Positions 18,973 through 26,592 of a DNA stretch of 64,000 nucleotides are shown here, piece after piece. The first letter of the stretch is position 1; the number at the start of each line of letters is the position of its first letter. Location: contig JAGFJJ010000056.1 of the NCBI GenBank assembly GCA_024102815.1, forward strand, positions 1-64,000, given 5' to 3'. The notes beneath the pieces were generated by a model. It was not told where the DNA came from, did no database searches, and worked only from the letters and a program-made list of their open reading frames with translations. This stretch comes from Phycisphaerae bacterium (GTDB taxonomy: Bacteria > Planctomycetota > Phycisphaerae > UBA1845). The position numbers were made by a program, and so were the translations under genes.

Positions 18973-19428
18973 ATGGCGAACCTCAACGGATTTGATGCGA
19001 GCACCGTGGAACCGGCGGCGGGATTCGATCCCATTCCCGTCGGCAAGTACCTGGCGATGATCACCGAAAGCAGCATGAAGCCCACCAAGTCCGGCGTCGG
19101 CAACTACCTGGAGATCACGTTCCAGGTGATCGACGGTGAGCACAAAGGTCGGCTGCTCTGGGCGCGGCTCAATCTCGACAACCCCAGCGCTACGGCGGTG
19201 AAGATCGCCCGCGCGGAACTGTCGGCCATCTGCCGGGCAGTGGGCGTGATGGCCCCGAAAGACAGTGTCGAGCTCCACAACGTGCCACTGGTGATCACCG
19301 TCGCCCACAAGAAACGCGCCGACACCGGCGAGATCACCAACGTGATCAAGGGCTACACGAGGAAGGACGCGCCCGGTGCCAGACCTGCGGCACCGGCAGC
19401 GAATGGGAAACCCCCATGGCAGCGGTAG
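18973..19428 (+). CDS. DUF669 protein, phage single-strand-binding-like
   Basis: 151 aa. Core features of DUF669 are visible: PVGKYLAMITESSMKPTKSG, then YLEITFQVIDGEHKGR. Members are phage-encoded and behave as single-strand DNA-binding or replication-associated proteins. The C-terminal tail is low-complexity Ala/Pro and ends PPWQR. It overlaps the RusA gene by 13 bp. Confidence 0.85.
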   Translation: MANLNGFDASTVEPAAGFDPIPVGKYLAMITESSMKPTKSGVGNYLEITFQVIDGEHKGRLLWARLNLDNPSATAVKIARAELSAICRAVGVMAPKDSVELHNVPLVITVAHKKRADTGEITNVIKGYTRKDAPGARPAAPAANGKPPWQR

Positions 19429-19775
19429 CGCAGACCTTTCAACTGCCCTACCCGCCGTCGGTCAATCACTACTGGCGGCGGGTCGGGCGGCGGACGCTGA
19501 TCAGCCGCGCGGGTAGGCGCTATCGCCAGACCGTCTTGACCATCCTCGCCCTGATGCGCGTCACGCTCATGGAGGGCGACGTCGCTGTCCGCATGACGGT
19601 GTATCCGCCCGACCGGCGGAAGAGGGATCTGGATAATTTAACCAAAGCGGTCTTCGACGCCCTCCAGTACGGCGGTGCCTATCTGGACGACAGCCAGATC
19701 GCCCGGTTTGAGGTGGAGCGGGCCAGGGTCGTGCGCGGCGGCAAGATCATCGTGGAGATCACGGAGAGACCCTAG
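19416..19775 (+). CDS. rusA: RusA family Holliday-junction resolvase
   Basis: 119 aa, the usual size. The family motifs are PYPPSVNHYWRR near the N-terminus and the catalytic stretch RKRDLDNLTKAVFDAL followed by YLDDSQI, which carries the acidic metal ligands. It cuts Holliday junctions to resolve recombining or replicating phage DNA. It overlaps DUF669 upstream and directly abuts the helicase downstream. Confidence 0.9.
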   Translation: MAAVAQTFQLPYPPSVNHYWRRVGRRTLISRAGRRYRQTVLTILALMRVTLMEGDVAVRMTVYPPDRRKRDLDNLTKAVFDALQYGGAYLDDSQIARFEVERARVVRGGKIIVEITERP

Positions 19776-21452
19776 TTGGAACTGCGTCCCTACCAGCTTC
19801 AGGCTGTCGAGGCGGTCTACGACCACCTCCGCACGCGGGATGACAATCCCTGCGTGGTGATTCCCACGGCGGGGGGAAAGACGCCGGTCATGGCCGCGAT
19901 CTGTCGCGACGCCGTGCAGAAGTGGAGCGGCCGCGTGCTGATCCTGGCCCACGTGAGGGAGCTGCTCGAGCAGGCCGCCGAGAAGCTGCACCTCGTCGCG
20001 CCGGATCTGCCGGTGGGCGTCTACTCGGCCGGCCTGAAACGGCGCGACCTCGGCTACGCCGTGACCATCGCGGGCATCCAGAGCGTGTATGAACGCGCCT
20101 GCGACCTCGGTCATTTGGATCTGGTGTTCGTCGACGAGGCGCACCTCATCCCGCCCGACGGCGAGGGCATGTACCGCGCCTTCCTGACCGACGCCAAGGT
20201 CATCAGCCCGAACCTTCGCGTCATTGGCATGACCGCCACGCCCTTCCGCATGAAGAGCGGCACGATCTGCGGCCCGGGCAATATCCTCAATGCCGTCTGC
20301 TACGAGATCGGCGTGCGCGAGCTGATCGTCCAGGGCTACCTCTGCCCCCTGCGTACCAAGGCCGGCGCGCTCAAGCCCGACACCGAGAGGCTGCACGTCC
20401 GCGGCGGCGAGTACATCGCCGGCGAGGTCGAGGACCTGATGGATGACGAGACGCTGGTCCACTCGGCCTGCCGGGAGATGGTCGAGCAGACCCAGGATCG
20501 ATGCTCGGTGCTGATCTTCGCTTCGGGCGTACGCCACGGGCAGCACGTCTGTGATGAACTCTCCCGCGGGCACGGCGCCGAATGCGGCTTCGTCGCCGGC
20601 GACACGCCCGCAAAACAGCGCGACGAGCTGCTCGGACGCTTCCGCGCCGGCGACCTGAAATTCCTCTGCAACGTCAACGTGCTGACCACCGGGTTCGACG
20701 CCACGAATATCGACTGCGTGGCCCTGCTGCGGCCCACGCTATCGCCGGGCCTCTACTACCAGATGGTCGGCCGGGGATTCCGACTCCATCCGGGCAAGAC
20801 CGATTGCCTGGTCCTGGACTTCGGCGGCAACGTCCTGCGCCACGGGCCCGTGGATCAACTTGGCGTCGATCGCGACCGCCGAAGCAGCACCGGCGCCGCG
20901 CCGGCCAAGGAGTGTCCGCAGTGCCAGGCGGTCATCGCCGCGGGCTACGCGACCTGCCCCGAGTGCGGGCATGCGTTCCCACCGCCCCAGCGCGAGAAGC
21001 ACGAGGCCACGGCCAGCAGCGCGGGGATCCTCTCCGATCAGACGGCGCCCACGGAATACGTGGTGACCGACGTCTACTTCGCCGTGCACAGCAAGCGCGA
21101 TGCCCCGCCCGATGCGCCGCGGAGCATGCGCGTCGATTACCGCATCGCCCTCAACGAGTTCGTCAGCGAGTGGATCTGCTTCGAGCATGGCGGCTACGCG
21201 CGGGCCAAGGCCGAGCAATGGTGGAGACGGCGGTCGAACGATCCCGTGCCCAGTACCGCTGAGGAGGCCGCCGAGCTGGCCCGGGCCGGCGCGTTGGCCC
21301 CGACGCTGGCCGTGGTCGTCGAACGGCCCGCGGGTCAGCGCTTCGATCGCGTCGTCGGCTATCGGCTGGGCGAGAAGCCCCCGCGGCTGGATACAGATGA
21401 AGGACTGCCAGCGTATGTAGCACAGTATACCGAGGATGAGATTCCCTTCTGA
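19776..21452 (+). CDS. SF2 DEAD/DEAH-box helicase with zinc ribbon
   Basis: 558 aa starting at TTG 19776, right after the RusA stop, with GGAG upstream. Walker A is PTAGGKT (near residue 30) and the DEAH box is VFVDEAH. The motif MTATPFR follows, and motif VI is QMVGRGFRLHPGK. A zinc ribbon (CPQC...CPEC) lies near residue 390. It probably drives unwinding during element replication. It ends ATGA-like (TGATGG), sharing one base with the primase start. Confidence 0.9.
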   Translation: MELRPYQLQAVEAVYDHLRTRDDNPCVVIPTAGGKTPVMAAICRDAVQKWSGRVLILAHVRELLEQAAEKLHLVAPDLPVGVYSAGLKRRDLGYAVTIAGIQSVYERACDLGHLDLVFVDEAHLIPPDGEGMYRAFLTDAKVISPNLRVIGMTATPFRMKSGTICGPGNILNAVCYEIGVRELIVQGYLCPLRTKAGALKPDTERLHVRGGEYIAGEVEDLMDDETLVHSACREMVEQTQDRCSVLIFASGVRHGQHVCDELSRGHGAECGFVAGDTPAKQRDELLGRFRAGDLKFLCNVNVLTTGFDATNIDCVALLRPTLSPGLYYQMVGRGFRLHPGKTDCLVLDFGGNVLRHGPVDQLGVDRDRRSSTGAAPAKECPQCQAVIAAGYATCPECGHAFPPPQREKHEATASSAGILSDQTAPTEYVVTDVYFAVHSKRDAPPDAPRSMRVDYRIALNEFVSEWICFEHGGYARAKAEQWWRRRSNDPVPSTAEEAAELARAGALAPTLAVVVERPAGQRFDRVVGYRLGEKPPRLDTDEGLPAYVAQYTEDEIPF

Positions 21453-23851
21453 TGGTGGACGTCCGCACAGACTCGACGATTCGACGACACCTCGAGCTGC
21501 TGGCCGAGCCCGGCGGGGTCTTCGAGATCCGCGCCCCGGGCTGCCGGGAGCATCGTGGCGGTCGTTACGCGTTCACCGCTTCGGGTTACTTCACCGCGGA
21601 CGGAATGGATGCCGCGGTGGCCGCCGTCGCCGAACTGGACCGGTCGGCGATCGCCCCGGGCATCTACGTGACGCTCAATCCCGTGGACACCGCCCTCCTG
21701 GCCCGGGCGACGAATCGCATCAAGGCCCGCGCCCGTGAGACCACCCAGGACAAGGACATCCTCGGCCGACGCTGGCTGCTCGTGGACGTTGATCCCGTCC
21801 GACCGACCGGGGTGAGCGCCACCGATGCGGAGCTGGCCCTGGCCCAGGAGCGCTCCGCCGTTATCACCGAACACCTGACGTCCGCGGGGTGGCCGTCGCC
21901 TGTCGTCGCCATGTCGGGCAACGGATACCACCTGCTCTACCGCGTGGACTTGCCCGCCGACGAGCGGGGTCTGGTCAAGGCGGTTCTCGCGGCGCTGGCC
22001 GACCGGTTCAGTGACGGCGCCGTCGCCGTCGACCGCGCCGTGCACAACCCCGCGCGGATCGTCAAGGTCATCGGCACGGTCTCGCGCAAGGGCGACGACC
22101 TGCGCGGCATTGACGGGCTCGAGGATCGACCCCATCGGCGGTCCTTCTTCCTCGAAGTGCCACCGGAAATCGCCCCCGTGCCCGAAAAGCTCCTCCAAGC
22201 CGTAGCCGGGGCCAAGGGCGGCGCCGAAGACGCGACACGGGCCAACGTCGCGGCCCCCGTGGCCAAGGGGAACGGGCGGTTCGACGGCACGCCGGAGGGC
22301 GTGCGGAGCTGGCTGGAAGGTCACGGCGTGGACGTCAAGGGCATGCGCCGCAACGGCGACAAGACGCTGCTGCTCCTGGCGCGCTGCCCGATCAATCCGG
22401 AGATCGTCTCCACCGGCGGGTCAGACATCGCCGTTCTGGTCGGCGACGACGGCAAGCTGGCTTATTGCAACAAGCACAGCCGCGGCGAGCGGTACACCTG
22501 GCAGGATTTGCGGCGGACCCTTGATCCAGACCACGTCCCGACCATGACGGAGCACCCGGACGTCGACCTGTCGGCCTTCGGTGTATCCCAGCCCGATCCC
22601 ATTGGAAACCATCGGCCTTACGATCCGGGGCCGCTCCCCGTCGAGTTACTCCGCATACCTGGCTTCGTCAGCGAGGTCATGGACCATTGTCTGGCGACCG
22701 CTCCCTACCCCAATACGGTCATGGCCTTCTGCGGAGCGCTGGCCCTCCAGGCCTTCCTCGCCGGACGGCGCGTCCGCGACGCGGGTGACAACCGCACGAA
22801 CATCTACCTGCTCGGCCTGGCCCATTCGGCGGCGGGCAAGGACTGGCCGCGGAAGATCAACACCCAGATTGTCTTCGAGGTGGGCCTGACCGAGTGCCTG
22901 GGCGAGCGCTTCGCCTCCGGGGAGGGTGTCCAGGACGCCCTGTTCGTCAATCCGTGCATGCTGTTCCAGACCGACGAGATTGACGGCATGCTCCAGTCGA
23001 TCAACAAGGCCAAGGACGCCCGGCACGAGAACGTCATGAGCACCCTGCTGACGCTCTACTCCGCGGCGAACAGTGTATTCCCCATGCGCCGCAAGGCGGG
23101 GAAACAGCAACCCGGGGTCATCGACCAGCCCAACCTGGTCATCCTTGGCACGGCCATTCCCAATCACTACTACGAAGCCCTGTCCGAGCGGATGCTCACC
23201 AACGGCTTCTTCGCCCGCATGATCATTCTCGAATCGGGTCCGCGCAGCGAAGGCCAGGAGCCGCGGATCGCCGAGATCCCGGATCGCGTCTTGGAAACGG
23301 CCCGCTGTTGGAGCGAGTTCCGTCCGGGTTCGGGCAATCTCCAGAGATGGCATCCCGTGCCGCTGGTTGTTGATGCCACCGACGAAGCCACGGAGCTGCT
23401 CGTGGCCACGCGCCGCGAGGCCGAGGCGGAATATGCCCGGGCCGAAGCCGCGGGCGATCCCGTGGGCACCACCGTCTGGGGCCGCGCCGGTGAGCAGGTG
23501 CGCAAGCTGGCCCTGCTGCACGCCGTCAGCGAGAACCACCGCGCCCCGAGCATCTCCGCCGACGCCGCCCGCTGGGCGTCGCGGTTCGTGCTGCACCAGA
23601 CACGACGCATGCTGTTCATGGCCGCCGGACACGTGGCGGAGAACCCCTTCCACGGCGAGTGTCTCAAACTCCTGCGGAAGCTGCGGGAGGCGCCGGAGGG
23701 TCAGATGGCGCGCAACAAGCTCATGCGCGCCATGCGCTGCAAGCTGGCGGACTTCGACCAAATCGTCGGCACGCTGCTTACGCAGGGTGACATCGTGCCC
23801 GTGGAGATCCCCAGCAAGACCAAGCATGCCCAGGGGTACCGACTGCCATGA
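21452..23851 (+). CDS. Primase-polymerase with DUF3987-like helicase domain
   Basis: 799 aa. The N-terminal half carries archaeo-eukaryotic primase motifs: LLVDVDP (DxD, near residues 109-113), MSGNGYHLLY (SxH) and the later DRAVHNPARIVKVIG. The C-terminal half, from about residue 400, resembles DUF3987 helicase-like proteins, with AHSAAGKDWPRK as a P-loop-like turn. It likely primes and unwinds element DNA. It is the last gene before the repeat-rich gap at 23.85-24.23 kb, a common place for an origin. Confidence 0.8.
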   Translation: MVDVRTDSTIRRHLELLAEPGGVFEIRAPGCREHRGGRYAFTASGYFTADGMDAAVAAVAELDRSAIAPGIYVTLNPVDTALLARATNRIKARARETTQDKDILGRRWLLVDVDPVRPTGVSATDAELALAQERSAVITEHLTSAGWPSPVVAMSGNGYHLLYRVDLPADERGLVKAVLAALADRFSDGAVAVDRAVHNPARIVKVIGTVSRKGDDLRGIDGLEDRPHRRSFFLEVPPEIAPVPEKLLQAVAGAKGGAEDATRANVAAPVAKGNGRFDGTPEGVRSWLEGHGVDVKGMRRNGDKTLLLLARCPINPEIVSTGGSDIAVLVGDDGKLAYCNKHSRGERYTWQDLRRTLDPDHVPTMTEHPDVDLSAFGVSQPDPIGNHRPYDPGPLPVELLRIPGFVSEVMDHCLATAPYPNTVMAFCGALALQAFLAGRRVRDAGDNRTNIYLLGLAHSAAGKDWPRKINTQIVFEVGLTECLGERFASGEGVQDALFVNPCMLFQTDEIDGMLQSINKAKDARHENVMSTLLTLYSAANSVFPMRRKAGKQQPGVIDQPNLVILGTAIPNHYYEALSERMLTNGFFARMIILESGPRSEGQEPRIAEIPDRVLETARCWSEFRPGSGNLQRWHPVPLVVDATDEATELLVATRREAEAEYARAEAAGDPVGTTVWGRAGEQVRKLALLHAVSENHRAPSISADAARWASRFVLHQTRRMLFMAAGHVAENPFHGECLKLLRKLREAPEGQMARNKLMRAMRCKLADFDQIVGTLLTQGDIVPVEIPSKTKHAQGYRLP

Positions 23852-24227
23852 CGTCCATTCGAATCCGTCACGGAAATCCGTCACAAACCGTCACGCCACG
23901 GGCGTGCCATGGGGGCGAAAACGCCCCAAAAGGCGAATCCGTCACGAATCCGTCACGGACGCCCGTGACGGATTCGAAGCGGGCAAAAACCAAGAAATAT
24001 AGAGAGAAAAGGACTCTCTCTCCTTCTCTATATCAATCCATCACGTACCCCCTCGCGCGCTGTGCATGTGCGTGTGCGCGTACACGCGAGGGGGGTGCGC
24101 TAGATTTGCGTGACGGATTACCCAACGCGGCGTCCACGGGCCTTGCGAGGCCGGGTCGCCAGGGCGGTCGGAGTCATACAACAAGGTCCACGCGATTCGG
24201 GAGACCAACGAACAAGGAGGTAAAGCG
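23852..24227. repeat. Iterated CCGTCAC repeats and stem-loops, possible origin
   Basis: No credible gene. CCGTCAC occurs three times within 23861-23894 and twice more at 23939-23956, and appears inverted at about 23964-23971. A perfect 13-bp inverted repeat with a 4-nt loop spans 23946-23975. A GGGGCG-AAAA-CGCCCC hairpin lies at 23912-23927. An ATATAGAGA / TCTCTATAT pair spans about 23998-24034. Located directly after a primase gene, this resembles a replication origin with iterons. It could instead be a termination or regulatory region. Confidence 0.5.
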
Positions 24228-24365
24228 ATGTCTGGATTGATGGCTGGGCTGGTGACGCTGCTCTGCGCCACGGGGTTCGTGCTTGGCGGGTTCTACTTGG
24301 GCATTAGCTACGCCGGGCAGACCGGGCGCAGCGAGGCGAAGAAGGAGGCCGACGATGCAGATTGA
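24228..24365 (+). CDS. 45-aa membrane protein
   Basis: Too short for most gene finders. The ATG at 24228 follows AAGGAGGT, the strongest ribosome site in this block. The product has one hydrophobic helix (LMAGLVTLLCATGFVLGGFYLGI) and a charged tail. It overlaps the methylase start by 11 bp and contains that gene's ribosome site. Function unknown; translational coupling to the methylase is likely. Confidence 0.65.
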   Translation: MSGLMAGLVTLLCATGFVLGGFYLGISYAGQTGRSEAKKEADDAD

Positions 24366-25695
24366 GCTGCGGCCGTTGGCCGAGATCAAGCCGTACGAAA
24401 AAAACCCGCGGATCAACGACAAGGCGGTCGATGCCGTTGCGGAGTCGATCCGGCGGTTCGGATTCCGCCAGCCCATCGTCGTGGATGGCGACGGCGTGAT
24501 CGTCTGCGGACACACGCGCTGGAAGGCGGCGCGGAAGCTGGGACTCGAAAAGGTCCCCGTTCACGTGGCCAAGGATCTGACGCCTGAGCAGATCAGGGCC
24601 TACCGCATCGCGGACAACAAGACGGCCGAGCTGGCGGAATGGAATCTGGAGCTGCTGCCCATCGAGCTGCTCGAGCTCCAGGGCATGGGCCTCGACTGGT
24701 CGCTGCTGGGCTTCGACGCCGACGAGCTGGCCCGTATGCTCGACACGGACGTGAAAGAGGGCCTCACTGATCCCGATGATATTCCCGCACCACCGGACGC
24801 GGCGACGACGCAGGTAGGCGACCTGTGGGTGCTCGGTGATCACCGGCTGCTCTGCGCGGACAGCAGCAGACCCGAGGATGTCGATCGCCTGCTCGACGGT
24901 CAGGCCGTCCACCTCGTGAACACAGACCCGCCCTACAACGTCAAAGTTGAACCTCGGTCGAACAACGCCATCGCTGCGGGGTTGTCGTCGTTCCCGGCGG
25001 CGGAGAGCGGCGTCAACGGCAAACGGCGTGGGCTGACCCACCACCAGGGATTCGATCTGGCTCGCGGGCACAGCAAGGCCAGGAAGACGACCAAGCAGCT
25101 CCGCGCCAAGGACCGACCGCTGGCCAACGACTTTGTGACCGACGAAGCCTTCGATGCCATGCTCGACGCCTGGTTCGGCAACATGGCCCGCGTTCTCGAA
25201 TCCGGCCGTTCGTTCTACATCTGGGGCGGCTACGCCAACCTGGGCAACTACCCGCCGTTCCTGAAGAAGCACGGGCTGTATTTCAGCCAGGGCATCGTGT
25301 GGGACAAACAGCATCCCGTGCTCACCCGCAAGGACTTCATGGGCGCTTTCGAGATTGCCTTCTACGGCTGGCGCGAAGGCGCAGGCCATTCGTTCTTCGG
25401 GCCCAACAACGTGACCGACCTCTGGCACGTCAAGAAGGTCAACCCGCAGTCGATGATCCATCTCACCGAGAAGCCCGTCGAACTCGCCGTGCGAGCCATG
25501 CAGTACTCGTCGCGTATCGGCGAGAACGTGTTGGATCTGTTTGGGGGAAGCGGGTCGACGCTGATCGCCGCGGAGCAGACGCAGCGGCGCGCCTACTTGA
25601 TGGAGCTCGATCCGCTCTACTGTGATGTGATCGTCAAGCGCTGGGAGCAATTTACAGGCAAGTCGGCGGAGCGACTGTGCAGTGCAGAAGTATGA
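24355..25695 (+). CDS. ParB-N domain plus DNA methyltransferase
   Basis: 446 aa. The ATG at 24355 follows AAGGAGG. Residues 1-90 are a ParB/Srx-type domain (LAEIKPYEKNPRIND ... IVCGHTRWKAA). The rest is a beta-class N6-adenine or N4-cytosine methyltransferase: catalytic TDPPYN near residue 191, and the AdoMet motif LDLFGGSGST near the C-terminus. Such fusions are common in phages and protect element DNA from host nucleases or mark it for packaging. No cognate restriction gene is adjacent. Confidence 0.92.
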   Translation: MQIELRPLAEIKPYEKNPRINDKAVDAVAESIRRFGFRQPIVVDGDGVIVCGHTRWKAARKLGLEKVPVHVAKDLTPEQIRAYRIADNKTAELAEWNLELLPIELLELQGMGLDWSLLGFDADELARMLDTDVKEGLTDPDDIPAPPDAATTQVGDLWVLGDHRLLCADSSRPEDVDRLLDGQAVHLVNTDPPYNVKVEPRSNNAIAAGLSSFPAAESGVNGKRRGLTHHQGFDLARGHSKARKTTKQLRAKDRPLANDFVTDEAFDAMLDAWFGNMARVLESGRSFYIWGGYANLGNYPPFLKKHGLYFSQGIVWDKQHPVLTRKDFMGAFEIAFYGWREGAGHSFFGPNNVTDLWHVKKVNPQSMIHLTEKPVELAVRAMQYSSRIGENVLDLFGGSGSTLIAAEQTQRRAYLMELDPLYCDVIVKRWEQFTGKSAERLCSAEV

Positions 25696-25727
25696 GAGTC
25701 GGCAAGTCTGTAGGGGAGTACGCAACC

Positions 25728-25832
25728 ATGAATGAGGGTATAGGCATGGTTCCTTCCCAGACTACCCAAAGCCCGCGGGTCGCCGCATCGGGCGTCTTTT
25801 ACAAGCAACGGTTGATTTTTGCAAGTAAGTGA
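25728..25832 (+). CDS. Candidate 34-aa ORF upstream of the terminase
   Basis: ATG at 25728 follows GGGGAG. The frame ends in a TGA one base before the terminase small-subunit ATG. It contains a GCCCG/CGGGC hairpin followed by TTTT at 25771-25800, so this stretch may instead be a terminator. Either reading is weak. Confidence 0.25.
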   Translation: MNEGIGMVPSQTTQSPRVAASGVFYKQRLIFASK

Positions 25833-25833
25833 T

Positions 25834-26592
25834 ATGCCGCAAGCCGATGCAGCTTCGCCCCCGCTCGACGCCGCCGCCCGCGTGGACAGCGACTTGGTGG
25901 CCCGCGCCTACCGGAAGGTAATGAGCCGGGAGGAATTGACCCGCCAGGAGCGCGATGCCCTGCGGCGACACGAGAAGGCCAAGGAGGAGCGGCTGCGCTG
26001 GCAGCATTACAGCAGCATCCCGCAGAAGCACTGGCGGCAGATGTCCGGGCGGCAGACGAAGATCCTGAATGAGCAGGCCGAGCGTTACGGCATCCCCTTT
26101 GGCGGCCGCTTCATCGATCTGCCCAAGGTCGTGCGTGCCCTGCATGACTTCCTGGCGGCGAACAAGTACCGCCTGGCCAGTGAGTCGGACGACATGCTCC
26201 AGGGCGGCTCCAGCCCGGCGCTGGAGCGCTACCGCACCGAGCGGGCGGAACTGGCCCGGCTGGATCGCTTAGAGCGACAGCGGCAGCTGCTCCCCCGTGA
26301 CGAAGTGCGTGAGGCGCTGGGCCAGATTGCCTCGATCTTGCGGGAAGCGGGCGAGTCCCTGCAGCGGCAGTTCGGGCGCGCCGCGGCCGAGGTGCTCTAC
26401 GAAGCCCTCGATGACGCCGAACGCGAGATTACGAGGACGCTGGGCCATGAGGCCGAGGGTCAGGCAACAGGCGATAGAGAGAAGCCACGAAGCGACGAAG
26501 CCACGGAGCCACGAAGGGAAGAGGAAGCGGCAACCAGGACGAAGAACCAGGCGGACAACGTTCGGTGCCGAAGCGATGCATCCGACGCTTGA
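25834..26592 (+). CDS. Phage terminase small subunit (Nu1-like)
   Basis: About 252 aa from ATG 25834; an in-frame TTG at 25819 is an alternative, and neither has a strong ribosome site. A helix-turn-helix lies in QTKILNEQAERYGIPFGG, with the following FIDLPKVVRALHDFLAANKYR, as in Nu1-type packaging proteins. A coiled-coil middle follows. The C-terminal tail is encoded by degenerate GAAGCCACGAAG repeats (26479-26520) and is probably recent, disordered sequence. It overlaps the large subunit by 17 bp. Confidence 0.7.
   Translation: MPQADAASPPLDAAARVDSDLVARAYRKVMSREELTRQERDALRRHEKAKEERLRWQHYSSIPQKHWRQMSGRQTKILNEQAERYGIPFGGRFIDLPKVVRALHDFLAANKYRLASESDDMLQGGSSPALERYRTERAELARLDRLERQRQLLPRDEVREALGQIASILREAGESLQRQFGRAAAEVLYEALDDAEREITRTLGHEAEGQATGDREKPRSDEATEPRREEEAATRTKNQADNVRCRSDASDA

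Noticed and set aside
23848..24240. 130-codon frame after the primase
   Set aside because: It runs through the hairpins and CCGTCAC repeats, has no ribosome site and has unnatural composition.
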